Origin: Sediminibacterium sp.
GTDB taxonomy: Bacteria; Bacteroidota; Bacteroidia; Chitinophagales; Chitinophagaceae
NCBI RefSeq assembly: GCF_019264485.1
Contig: NZ_JAHVAA010000015.1
Span: 186,001 to 250,000, forward strand
Length of the DNA stretch: 64,000 nucleotides
Direction of reading: 5' to 3'
The position numbers and the translations under genes are program-made. Shown here piece by piece: positions 7,574 to 16,168 of this stretch. Numbering within the stretch: position 1 is the stretch's first letter; the number at the start of each line of letters is the position of its first letter. The notes beneath the pieces were generated by a model, which saw only the letters and a program-made list of their open reading frames with translations, had not been told where the DNA came from and did not search any database.

Positions 7574-8065
7574 ATGTGTATCCATACAGCTAATAGATAT
7601 TATAATAATTTTATCAACAGATTAGGCAGACAGAAAACAACCATGCTTATATTGTACACTGTTGGTATAGATGTATTAATTACACTTATCTTTTCTCTTA
7701 TCCTCTTCCCGTCTCATACTGCAGGACCAGTTCATACATCAATAATTGAAGGTTTTTTTATTGCGGTTTTACTTAGTCCATTTATTGAAACTTTATTGTT
7801 CCAGCACCTGGTCATAAAATTTATCCTGAATAAGAAAGCGACTGCAACATTAGTATCCTGTATGGTTTCAGCTACACTTTTCGCCATCTCACATTACTAT
7901 TCATGGCAATACATACTCAAAACATTTATATCCGGACTACTGTTTGCCTCACTATACCTTGCCATAAGGCACAAACGTCAAAACCCGGTAATCATCGTTT
8001 TTATAGCCCATGCTATCTATAACTGTATTGGTTTGATAGTTGATATTGTAAGTGCCTACTTATAA
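7574..8065 (+). CDS. CPBP family intramembrane metalloprotease-like protein
   Basis: A 163-residue, four-span membrane protein with the three CPBP (CAAX protease and bacteriocin-processing) motifs. Motif 1 appears as SPFIETLLFQ near residue 70, with E-T in place of the usual E-E and Q in place of R. Motif 2 is LFAISHYYSW (FxxxH) and motif 3 is HAIYNC (HxxxN). Members next to bacteriocin genes often give immunity or help processing. The motif 1 variant may mean altered activity. The start may instead be the ATG at 7643, which opens the first membrane span directly. Ten bp separate it from the HlyD-type gene, consistent with one operon. Confidence 0.78.
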   Translation: MCIHTANRYYNNFINRLGRQKTTMLILYTVGIDVLITLIFSLILFPSHTAGPVHTSIIEGFFIAVLLSPFIETLLFQHLVIKFILNKKATATLVSCMVSATLFAISHYYSWQYILKTFISGLLFASLYLAIRHKRQNPVIIVFIAHAIYNCIGLIVDIVSAYL

Positions 8066-8074
8066 ATACCAATA

Positions 8075-9217
8075 ATGAACAATTTATATAGTATACATAC
8101 TTCCAGAAAAAACACGCATATACTTTACATAGTAATACTATTACTTATTCTTTCCACTCTATCTGCTCTCCCATTTATCAAAACAAGTATTTCTGTTATT
8201 TCACCAGGCATCATCCGGCCACTTAATGAAAGAACAGAACTCAAACCGGCTGTTTCGGGCATCATTGATACTTTACTGGTAAAAGAAGGAGATACCATCA
8301 TGCAGGGGCAATTGGTAGCAAGAATTAAGGACAATGTTTCCGGCCCTCAAATAGTCTTGAACGATATTGAAGTCAGACAGCGGCTAAACTTCATCAGTGA
8401 TCTTGAATTACTGATTACTGCGAAGAATTATCACAGCTTACTACTGAAAACACCGCTTTACCGTCTTCAGTTAAGCAGGTTTTTATTCCAGCTAACCGAT
8501 CAGCAAGCTGCTATAAAAAAAGTCAGTCATGAACAGGAAATCAATACGCTTTTGTTGAATGACAAAGTTATTGCACGCAAAGAGCATTTTGACAAGGAAA
8601 TTGAATCAGAGCGTTTAATTGCTTTATTCAATGCTTTTAAGCAGGAGCAGATTACCAATTGGCAAAACGAATTAGAGCGATACAAAACAGAAACATCTCA
8701 GTTTATTGCTCAGCGAAAACAAATAGAAAGCCATCAGAAAACCCATTTTTTATATGCTCCAGTTTCCGGAGAGATTCAACATGTCAATACCCGTTATGCA
8801 GGAGGTTTTATTACCGCAGGAGAACCGCTCTGCATTATTTCACCGCAATCTGATTTAATTGGTGAATGTTATATCAGCACAAGAGATATGGGGTTGTTGA
8901 AAATCAATCAACCTGTCCGATTTCAGATAGATGCTTTTGATTACAATTATTTTGGAATACTAACAGGCAAAATTACATCCATCGACAATGACTTTACATT
9001 ATTAGACAATAAACCCGTTTTCAAAGTTCGCTGCACCTTCGATGATACCCAACTATTATTAAAAAACGGTTATAGGGGCATACTTAAAAAAGGACTCAGT
9101 TTCCAGGCCAGGTTTACGGTAACTGAACGTACCCTTTGGCAATTATTGTTTGACAAAGTGGACGATTGGCTGAATCCTACCGCGCCTGCTGGGCAGCTTA
9201 CTAAAAAACAGCCATGA
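8075..9217 (+). CDS. HlyD/ComB-type membrane fusion protein of a bacteriocin exporter
   Basis: A 380-residue adaptor with one N-terminal membrane span (about residues 18-37), a lipoyl-like segment (AVSGIIDTLLVKEGDTIMQGQLVARI, near 67-92), and a long helical hairpin region. A second lipoyl half (YAPVSGEIQHVNTRYAGGFITAGEPLCII) and a beta-barrel C-terminus follow. It would link the inner-membrane C39 ABC exporter to an outer-membrane channel such as TolC, which is not encoded in this window. Its stop codon overlaps the ATG of the exporter gene (ATGA at 9214-9217), so the two are translationally coupled. Confidence 0.87.
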   Translation: MNNLYSIHTSRKNTHILYIVILLLILSTLSALPFIKTSISVISPGIIRPLNERTELKPAVSGIIDTLLVKEGDTIMQGQLVARIKDNVSGPQIVLNDIEVRQRLNFISDLELLITAKNYHSLLLKTPLYRLQLSRFLFQLTDQQAAIKKVSHEQEINTLLLNDKVIARKEHFDKEIESERLIALFNAFKQEQITNWQNELERYKTETSQFIAQRKQIESHQKTHFLYAPVSGEIQHVNTRYAGGFITAGEPLCIISPQSDLIGECYISTRDMGLLKINQPVRFQIDAFDYNYFGILTGKITSIDNDFTLLDNKPVFKVRCTFDDTQLLLKNGYRGILKKGLSFQARFTVTERTLWQLLFDKVDDWLNPTAPAGQLTKKQP

Positions 9218-11364
9218 AAAAAAAGATACGCATTCAACAAAGAGACATTACAGATTGTGGCGCAGCTTGTCTGGCTTCTGTAGCCATACATTACAATTTA
9301 CAATTGCCCGTGAGCCGCATTCGCCAATATTCAGGAACAGATAAACAGGGTACGAATGTACTTGGACTTATTGAAGCAGCAGAAAGATTGGGTTTTCAGA
9401 TCAAAGCTGCCAAAGGTCAATTAGAAAGTTTAGCGAAAATTCCACTTCCTGCTATTGCACATGTCGTATTAAAAAATGGTTTACACCATTATGTGGTTAT
9501 TTATAAGGTTATTAAAAAGTATATTACTTATATGGATCCCGGTGATGGAGCTTTTCATAAAGTAACCTTTCCAAAGTTTAAAGAAATTTGGAGTGGCGTG
9601 ATTGTGCTATTAGTTCCAAATGATGATTTTGTAGCTGGTAAACAAAAAATCGCTAATACAGTACGATTCTGGCAGTTAATTCGTCCCCACTCTGCAATCA
9701 TAATACAGGCTTTACTAGGGGCATTACTATATAGCATTCTTGGCTTATCGACCTCTCTTTATATCCAAAAAATTGTTGACTTTGTACTGATAGAAGGGAA
9801 CATACGCCTGCTGAACCTGCTGAGCATTGTGATGGTTGTAATATTGATTTTTCAACTCTTTATTAGCGGCTTAAAAACAGTATTTGCGCTCCGTACCGGA
9901 CAAATGATTGATGCACGTTTAATACTAAGCTACTATAAACATCTGTTGAAATTACCCCAACGTTTTTTTGACACCATGCGGGTAGGCGAAATCATCAGTC
10001 GCGTAAATGATGCAGTAAAAATCAGGGACTTTATTAATAGTGTTGCCCTGAATATCATTGTAAATACACTGATCATTTGTTTCAGTCTGGCTGTCATGTT
10101 TCTATACTACTGGAAGCTCGCTTTACTGATGCTGATGATCGTTCCGATTTACCTTGTTTTATACTGGATCAGTAATAGTGTTAATAAAAAATGGCAAAGG
10201 AAACTGATGGAAGAATCTGCAGAACTGGAAACACAACTGGTAGAAAGCCTCAATGCTGTTGGTACGATCAAAAGATTCGGACTCGAAAACTATGCCAATG
10301 AAAAAACAGAAACCCGGTTTTTCAATTTGTTACACAGCGTATATAAAAGCAGTATTTATTCACTCTATATAGGAACGGGGGCAGAATTTTTTACCCGCAT
10401 ATTCACTATCGGTCTGTTATGGGCCGGAAGTTATTTTGTGATCAACAGAGAACTATCTCCCGGCGAGCTCCTTTCATTTTATGCCTTGATTGGTTATTTC
10501 ACAGGTCCTGCCTCATCGCTAATCAACGCCAATAAACAAATACAGGATGCATTGATAGCTGCTGACCGGTTATTTGAAATTATTGACCTGGAAACAGAAA
10601 ATAACCAGCAGCACAGCATTCATCTCAAACCTGAACAGGTTGGTAATATACTTTTAAACAATATCCATTTTCGCTATGGAACAAGAGCCATGGTATTTGA
10701 AGGATTAACACTACAGATAAAAAAAGGGTGCAGTACTGCTATTGTGGGTGAAAGCGGTAGTGGTAAATCAACCTTATTATCCTTATTACAAAATCTTTAC
10801 GCACTCAAAGAAGGAAGTATCAGTATCGGCGGAATCGACATGCAGCATATCAGTCATAAAAGTCTGAGAGAAAGGATTGCAGTAGTGCCACAACATATCG
10901 ATCTATTCAGCGGAACCATTATTGAAAATATTGCCATTGGCGATCCGGAGCCCGACCTTCAACAGATTATTAGCCTATCGCAAATGCTGGGAATACACGG
11001 TTTTATTGAACAGCTACCCAATACTTATAACAGCCTGCTAAGCGAACAGGGTACCAATCTTTCCGGTGGGCAAAGACAACGCATTGCCATTGCCAGGGCA
11101 CTGTATCGAAATCCGGAAGTGCTGGTACTTGATGAAGCCACCAGCAGTCTCGACCCAGTTAGCGAGCAACAGGTTCAGCAAACCCTTCAGTGGTTTCAGC
11201 AACAGGGTAAAACCATTATCATCATAGCGCACAGGTTGTCTACTGTGAGGCATTGCGATACAATACTAGTTCTACAAAAAGGGAAATTAGTTGAAGAAGG
11301 AAATCATGAAATGCTTCTTATGAATAAAGGGCCATACTGTGAGCTTTGGTGCCATTATAAGTGA
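9214..11364 (+). CDS. Peptidase C39 domain ABC exporter (bacteriocin processing and secretion)
   Basis: A 716-residue PCAT-type protein. The N-terminal C39 cysteine protease carries DCGAACLASVA (catalytic Cys15), the histidine in HHYVVIYKV (near 90) and DPGDG (near 110). A six-span membrane domain covers about 160-440. The nucleotide-binding domain has Walker A GESGSGKST from 512, the signature LSGGQRQRIAIARAL near 616 and Walker B VLVLDEATSSLD near 635. It would remove the GG leaders of the peptides at 7031 and 7234 and export the cores. It is the last gene of the cluster. No regulator, histidine kinase or clear immunity gene is present downstream. Confidence 0.93.
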   Translation: MKKKIRIQQRDITDCGAACLASVAIHYNLQLPVSRIRQYSGTDKQGTNVLGLIEAAERLGFQIKAAKGQLESLAKIPLPAIAHVVLKNGLHHYVVIYKVIKKYITYMDPGDGAFHKVTFPKFKEIWSGVIVLLVPNDDFVAGKQKIANTVRFWQLIRPHSAIIIQALLGALLYSILGLSTSLYIQKIVDFVLIEGNIRLLNLLSIVMVVILIFQLFISGLKTVFALRTGQMIDARLILSYYKHLLKLPQRFFDTMRVGEIISRVNDAVKIRDFINSVALNIIVNTLIICFSLAVMFLYYWKLALLMLMIVPIYLVLYWISNSVNKKWQRKLMEESAELETQLVESLNAVGTIKRFGLENYANEKTETRFFNLLHSVYKSSIYSLYIGTGAEFFTRIFTIGLLWAGSYFVINRELSPGELLSFYALIGYFTGPASSLINANKQIQDALIAADRLFEIIDLETENNQQHSIHLKPEQVGNILLNNIHFRYGTRAMVFEGLTLQIKKGCSTAIVGESGSGKSTLLSLLQNLYALKEGSISIGGIDMQHISHKSLRERIAVVPQHIDLFSGTIIENIAIGDPEPDLQQIISLSQMLGIHGFIEQLPNTYNSLLSEQGTNLSGGQRQRIAIARALYRNPEVLVLDEATSSLDPVSEQQVQQTLQWFQQQGKTIIIIAHRLSTVRHCDTILVLQKGKLVEEGNHEMLLMNKGPYCELWCHYK

Positions 11365-11475
11365 GTAAAGTTGCTGTATTGAGGTTTATTGCTTATTCTT
11401 ATTTTTTAATTTATGATTCACTTCTGAAAAGAATCTTTACGACTTTTACCTTTCACATCATATCTCTTCTTTCTT

Positions 11476-11507
11476 AAAAAAAGAAATCCCGCCACAAGTG
11501 ACGGGAT
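11476..11507 (-). terminator. Intrinsic terminator of pckA
   Basis: On the minus strand, a hairpin with ATCCCGTCAC/GTGGCGGGAT arms (9 of 10 pairs, 11486-11507) is followed by TTTCTTTTTTT (complement of 11476-11486). It lies about 70 nt past the pckA stop. Confidence 0.8.
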
Positions 11508-11574
11508 CCCATTCAAACAGACAAAGCAATCGAAGAGACCGAGTTTATACCGCCTGAGGCGATACCGTAATCAG

Positions 11575-13179
11575 TTATACATTAGGGGCTGCCTGAAGAA
11601 TTTCTTCGCTGACACCCGCAGCATATTTTGAGAAATTATTAATAAACTGTTGTGCCAGGTCTTTTGCTTTTGCATCGTATGCAGCAGCATCGGCCCAGGT
11701 ATTTCTGGGGTTCAGTATTTCTGCCGGCGCACCAGGGCAACTCAATGGCATCATCATACCAAACACAGGGTGTTGTTCAAACTGTACAGCATCAAGTTCA
11801 CCCTTTAATGCAGCAGTAATCATAGCACGTGTATAGCTTAATTTCATCCTGCTTCCCACACCATACGATCCTCCACTCCAACCTGTATTGATCATCCATA
11901 CTTTCACATCATGTTCTTTCATTTTCTGTCCAAGCATCTCTGCATATTTACCCGGATGCAGTGGCAGGAAAGGCGCACCAAAACAGGCACTGAAAGTTGA
12001 TTTAGGTTCTGTTACTCCTGCTTCTGTACCGGCAACTTTGGCTGTGTAACCACTGATAAACTGGTACATGGCCTGTCCGGGTGTTAAACGGCTGATGGGT
12101 GGTAATACACCATATGCATCGCAGGTAAGAAAGAAAATATTTTTAGGAAGTCCGCCAATACTGGGCTCAGCTGCATTACTGATAAAATGCAAAGGATAGC
12201 TTACACGTGTATTCTCAGTAATTTTTTTAGAAGAAAAATCAATCTGGTTAGTTCCAGTAATAAATCCAATGTTCTCTACCAATGCTCCGGGGCGGATGGC
12301 ATGAAATATCTCAGGTTCTTTTTCTTCACTCAAGTCAATGGTTTTGGCATAACAACCGCCTTCAAAATTAAATACGCTGTTACCCGTCCAGCCATGTTCA
12401 TCATCACCAATGAGTTTACGGTTAGGGTCGGCACTCAGTGTTGTTTTACCTGTACCACTCAGTCCAAAGAAAATAGCTACGTCACCAGCATCACCCATAT
12501 TGGCACTGCAGTGCATGCTGAGTACATTTTTCTGTTGAGGTAATACATAATTGAGGATGGTGAAAATACCTTTCTTCATCTCACCTGTATAACCGGTGCC
12601 ACCAATGAGAATGGTTTTGTGTGTAAAGGAAACCACTGCAAAATTATGCTGACGTGTACCATCTACTGAAGGATCGGCTTTAAAACCCGGAGCCTGAATA
12701 ATATGCCATTCAGGTGTAAAGTTTTCCAGTTCCTGTTCCGTTGGGCGCAGGAACATATTATAGGCAAATAAATTGCTCCATGGATTTTCATTGATCACAC
12801 GGATATTCATCCGGTAAACCGGATCGGCACAAGCATAAGCATCACGTACCCAAATCTCTTCTTTACCATTCAGGTAATTAAGCATCTTATCCCTAAGCTG
12901 GAAGAAATATTTTTCTTCGATGGCAATGTTAAAATTGTTCCAATGAACAGTGTCGGCCGTAATGGCGTCTTTTACTATAAACTTGTCCTGCGGAGAACGA
13001 CCGGTAAATTCACCTGTCTCAATACAGAGGGCACCTGTATTGTTTAATACTCCCTGACCACGAAATACGGTCTGCTCGGTTAATGCTTCCTGACTTAGTT
13101 GATAATGAACATGATGCATTGGTTTTAGTCCCAATGCCGTCAATTGCTGAAGGTTTAGCTGGGTCATAGATTCAATCAT
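11575..13179 (-). CDS. pckA: Phosphoenolpyruvate carboxykinase (ATP)
   Basis: A 534-residue enzyme that converts oxaloacetate and ATP to phosphoenolpyruvate, CO2 and ADP at the head of gluconeogenesis. In fermenting Bacteroidota it often runs in the CO2-fixing direction. Visible motifs: RSPQDKFIVKD near 65, the kinase-1a loop GLSGTGKTTLS at about 239-249, and GDDEHGW just after it. Length is typical. The alternative start is Met5. It is preceded by a TAATTTTG -7 element and followed by an intrinsic terminator, so it is probably monocistronic. Divergent from the GlcD-like gene. Confidence 0.97.
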   Translation of the reverse strand: MIESMTQLNLQQLTALGLKPMHHVHYQLSQEALTEQTVFRGQGVLNNTGALCIETGEFTGRSPQDKFIVKDAITADTVHWNNFNIAIEEKYFFQLRDKMLNYLNGKEEIWVRDAYACADPVYRMNIRVINENPWSNLFAYNMFLRPTEQELENFTPEWHIIQAPGFKADPSVDGTRQHNFAVVSFTHKTILIGGTGYTGEMKKGIFTILNYVLPQQKNVLSMHCSANMGDAGDVAIFFGLSGTGKTTLSADPNRKLIGDDEHGWTGNSVFNFEGGCYAKTIDLSEEKEPEIFHAIRPGALVENIGFITGTNQIDFSSKKITENTRVSYPLHFISNAAEPSIGGLPKNIFFLTCDAYGVLPPISRLTPGQAMYQFISGYTAKVAGTEAGVTEPKSTFSACFGAPFLPLHPGKYAEMLGQKMKEHDVKVWMINTGWSGGSYGVGSRMKLSYTRAMITAALKGELDAVQFEQHPVFGMMMPLSCPGAPAEILNPRNTWADAAAYDAKAKDLAQQFINNFSKYAAGVSEEILQAAPNV

Positions 13180-13205
13180 ATACGAACAATCGTTAGTTAG
13201 TTGGG

Positions 13206-13213
13206 CAAAATTA
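13206..13213 (-). promoter_or_regulatory. -7 element TAATTTTG upstream of pckA
   Basis: On the minus strand this reads TAATTTTG, a full match to TAnnTTTG. The predicted start lies about 20 nt before the pckA ATG. No clear TTTG at -33. Confidence 0.5.
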
Positions 13214-13440
13214 ATTGTTTAACGCTTTCGATGATTTTTTTATGTAGTATCTACACATTGGTATTCATCAATCGTTTGCGGAGAATCTTTTAAGATATTC
13301 AAGGAATTTTATGAGATAGTAGTGTTTCCTTAATATCTCCTCCCAAAAATTGAAGTTTTTATAAAAAAATGGGTGCAAAAGCGCAAAATCCTGCAAGCAT
13401 CTCCTCGTCAAGAAGTATTTTTACCAAAATTATCTAAAAC

Positions 13441-14862
13441 ATGGCGGCTACGGCAGTTAAGGGAACACTCACCCACGAACATATTCAAGCATTCAAATCC
13501 ATACTGGGTGATGCTTTTGTATTTGCAGATGAAGAAAACCTGAATCATTACGGTCATGACGAAACCGAGCATTTATTATACCTGCCTGAAGTAGTGGTAA
13601 AACCCCGGACTGCTGAAGAAATTTCCGCTATTCTGAAAATTTGCAATAAAGACCTGATTCCGGTTACTCCCCGTGGGGCAGGAACGGGTTTAAGTGGTGG
13701 TGCATTACCTCACCTGGGTGGTGTATTGCTATCTACAGAAAGAATGAACAGCATTCTTACTATTGATGAACGTAACCTGCAAGTCATTACCGAGCCAGGT
13801 GTTATTACAGAAGTTTTACAAAATGCTGTAAAAGAAAAAGGACTTTTCTATCCCCCCGATCCCAGCAGCCGTGGCAGTTGTTTTATTGGTGGCAACATTG
13901 CCGAGAACAGTGGTGGACCTAAAGCAGTAAAATATGGTGTGGTAAAAGATTATGTACTGAACCTTGAGGTGGTATTACCCAACGGAGAAATTATATGGAC
14001 AGGTGCCAATGTACTGAAAAACTCTACTGGCTATAATCTTACTCAACTGGTGGTAGGCAGTGAAGGCACATTGGGTATTGTTACCAAGATTGTGCTGAAA
14101 CTTATTCCCTTTCCTAAATATGATCTGTTAATGCTGGTGCCTTTTGCTTCACTCGAAAAAGCCAGTGAAGCTGTAAGCGCCATCTTCCGTGCCGGTTTTG
14201 TGCCAAGTGCATTGGAACTGGTTGAAATAGATGCATTAAAGATTGTAAGCAAAATGGTAGACAGCACAGCTGTTCCTGTTGATGATTCTATTGCCGCTCA
14301 CCTGATCATAGAAGTAGATGGCAATAATATGGAAGTGCTGATGAGTCAAATGGAATCAATTGCTGAATTACTTACGCAGTTTGATGCAGGTGAAGTATTT
14401 TTTGCCGACGATGCACAACAAAAAGCAGAGCTCTGGAAATTACGCCGTCGTGTGGCAGAAGCCGTAAAAACAAGTGGTTATACCATCGAAGAAGATACTG
14501 TGGTACCCCGTGCAGAATTGCCTGTGCTGATTAAAGGTGTAAAAGAACTCGGCAAACAATATGGCTTCCATGCTGTTTGTTATGGACATGCCGGCGATGG
14601 CAACCTGCATATACGCATCAATCATCCTACCATCAAAAACAGTCATGGCAATGCTGAAATGACCCATGCCCTGCGTGCCTTGTTTGAACTGGTAAAAAGC
14701 CTGGGAGGAACCATCAGTGGAGAACATGGTATCGGACTGATACAGAAACCATATATGGCAACTGTATTCCGCGATGCCAATCTGCACATCATGAGAGAAA
14801 TAAAAAAAGCATTTGATCCTAACAATATTTTAAATGCAGGTAAAATCTTTGACCTGAACTGA
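13441..14862 (+). CDS. FAD-linked oxidase, GlcD/D-lactate dehydrogenase type
   Basis: A 473-residue two-domain flavoprotein of the GlcD/DLD superfamily that oxidises a 2-hydroxy acid (glycolate or D-lactate are the usual candidates). The FAD-binding loop is PRGAGTGLSGGA from residue 77, with PPDPSSRGSCFIGGNIAENSGG near 138-160 and GSEGTLGI near 207. The C-terminal cap has CYGHAGDGNLHIRI and SGEHGIGLIQK, both typical. No iron-sulfur partner such as GlcF is encoded next to it, so it may act alone or with a distant partner. Divergent from pckA. Confidence 0.9.
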   Translation: MAATAVKGTLTHEHIQAFKSILGDAFVFADEENLNHYGHDETEHLLYLPEVVVKPRTAEEISAILKICNKDLIPVTPRGAGTGLSGGALPHLGGVLLSTERMNSILTIDERNLQVITEPGVITEVLQNAVKEKGLFYPPDPSSRGSCFIGGNIAENSGGPKAVKYGVVKDYVLNLEVVLPNGEIIWTGANVLKNSTGYNLTQLVVGSEGTLGIVTKIVLKLIPFPKYDLLMLVPFASLEKASEAVSAIFRAGFVPSALELVEIDALKIVSKMVDSTAVPVDDSIAAHLIIEVDGNNMEVLMSQMESIAELLTQFDAGEVFFADDAQQKAELWKLRRRVAEAVKTSGYTIEEDTVVPRAELPVLIKGVKELGKQYGFHAVCYGHAGDGNLHIRINHPTIKNSHGNAEMTHALRALFELVKSLGGTISGEHGIGLIQKPYMATVFRDANLHIMREIKKAFDPNNILNAGKIFDLN

Positions 14863-14866
14863 GCCG

Positions 14867-14874
14867 TACATTTG
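14867..14874 (+). promoter_or_regulatory. -7 element TACATTTG
   Basis: A full match to TAnnTTTG, just after the GlcD-like stop and 18 nt before the ATG at 14892. A TTTG at 14848-14851 is present, but the 15-nt spacing is shorter than usual. Confidence 0.5.
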
Positions 14875-14891
14875 CATAAATACCAATGACC

Positions 14892-15488
14892 ATGAAAAAA
14901 AGCGTATTGTTTACCTGTCTTTTGTTGCTTTGCACCAGTGTATTTGCACAACAAAATGAAAGTGATGAACAACCCAAAGGTTTTAAAAGAGAAAACATGT
15001 TCTTTGGTTCAAGTTTGAACCTCTCACTGGGTAATCGTTTCTTTAATGTAGGGGTAAATCCGGAGCTGGGTTATAGTCTTAACAAATGGCTGGATGCCGG
15101 CGTATCGCTGAACATCAATTATTTCTCCCAGAATGCATCTGATTTCAGCAATACCCGTTTTCGTAATTTCAACTACGGTGCCGGTACTTTTTTACGCATC
15201 TGGCCGGTAAACTTTTTACACCTGCAGGTTCAGCCGGAATATAACTGGATCAGCTCTTCTCAAAAGAATGTCATCACCGGACAATCAGCCAGGTATAACT
15301 ATAATGCAGAAAGTTTATTAGTAGGTATTGGCTATGGCAGCAGGGTTGTTGGCAATCAGTATTCCTATGTTACACTTATGATTGATGTGTTACAGAATAT
15401 CAACTCGCCTTATCGTGATCAGTTTAATGATCCATTACCGGTTTTCAGAGCGGGCTTTGGCGTGTACCTTAACCGAAAAAAGCAATAG
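14892..15488 (+). CDS. Outer-membrane beta-barrel-like hypothetical protein
   Basis: A 198-residue exported protein. The signal peptide begins MKKSVLFTCLLLLCTSVFAQ, with cleavage likely after AQ. The mature part alternates polar and aromatic residues (for example SLNLSLGNRFFNVGVNPELG and WLDAGVSLNINYFS) in about eight predicted strands and ends in a basic tail after FGVYLNRKK. This fits a small outer-membrane barrel; no function can be named. A start two codons upstream (14886) is possible. Its 3' end overlaps the convergent LOG gene by 20 bp. Confidence 0.75.
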   Translation: MKKSVLFTCLLLLCTSVFAQQNESDEQPKGFKRENMFFGSSLNLSLGNRFFNVGVNPELGYSLNKWLDAGVSLNINYFSQNASDFSNTRFRNFNYGAGTFLRIWPVNFLHLQVQPEYNWISSSQKNVITGQSARYNYNAESLLVGIGYGSRVVGNQYSYVTLMIDVLQNINSPYRDQFNDPLPVFRAGFGVYLNRKKQ

Positions 15489-16008
15489 CTTCATCGGCAT
15501 TATTGGCTACAACCAGACGTTCGCGCCAGTCTTCATATAAAAAACCTTCTGCGGCCATCTGCTCAATATGTGCCACAAGATGCTGATAATATCCTGCTGC
15601 ATTCAGCAGGATTATTTTTTTATTGTGGATATTCAGTGTGTTCCAGGTAAGCATTTCGAATAATTCATCCAATGTTCCGTTACCACCGGGTAATACAATG
15701 GCTGCATCACACAATTCATACATCATCTTCTTGCGAATATGCATATCCTTCACCACATGTAATTCTGTAATGCCTTCATGCTGGTGCTCCCATTCAAGCA
15801 ATACTTCGGGTATTACACCGATAGCTTTACCTCCATTTTCCATAATAGCATTGGCCACTGCTCCCATCAGCCCTTTATTACCGCCGCCATAAATAAGCGT
15901 AATTCCCTTCTCTGCCATCAGCTTACCTAACTTTGAAGCATCGGCCTGAAAAACCGGGTTGTTCCCATTCTTTGAACCGCAAAAAACTGCAATACGCTTT
16001 GTCTGCAT
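15469..16008 (-). CDS. LOG family protein (cytokinin-type nucleoside monophosphate phosphoribohydrolase)
   Basis: A 179-residue Rossmann-like protein of the LOG/TIGR00730 family, starting MQTKRIAVFCGSK. It carries LIYGGGNKGLMGAVA and the diagnostic PGGNGTLDELFEML (PGGxGTxxE) motif, which binds the substrate phosphate. Members hydrolyse N6-modified or plain nucleoside 5'-monophosphates to base and ribose 5-phosphate. The bacterial physiological substrate is often AMP-like. The frame is open to 16047; the start at 16008 is preferred because the upstream residues are not conserved. Confidence 0.88.
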   Translation of the reverse strand: MQTKRIAVFCGSKNGNNPVFQADASKLGKLMAEKGITLIYGGGNKGLMGAVANAIMENGGKAIGVIPEVLLEWEHQHEGITELHVVKDMHIRKKMMYELCDAAIVLPGGNGTLDELFEMLTWNTLNIHNKKIILLNAAGYYQHLVAHIEQMAAEGFLYEDWRERLVVANNADEAIAFFG

Positions 16009-16122
16009 GCATCTCATTTTACGCCACAATGTAAGCAGCTTTATCATTCCAAGCCAAAAGGGCCTGTTTTTTATTTGTAAAACTTAGGGTTTCAATTCCC
16101 GCAATAAACCGCAAACAACCCC

Positions 16123-16130
16123 TATCTTTA
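16123..16130 (+). promoter_or_regulatory. Candidate -7 element TATCTTTA
   Basis: TATCTTTA, 38 nt before the symporter ATG, differs from TAnnTTTG only at the last base. It lies in the divergent gap between the LOG and symporter genes. Confidence 0.3.
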
Positions 16131-16168
16131 CCCTGAACGATTGTTATTCAGCTTTAAATAATAACGCT

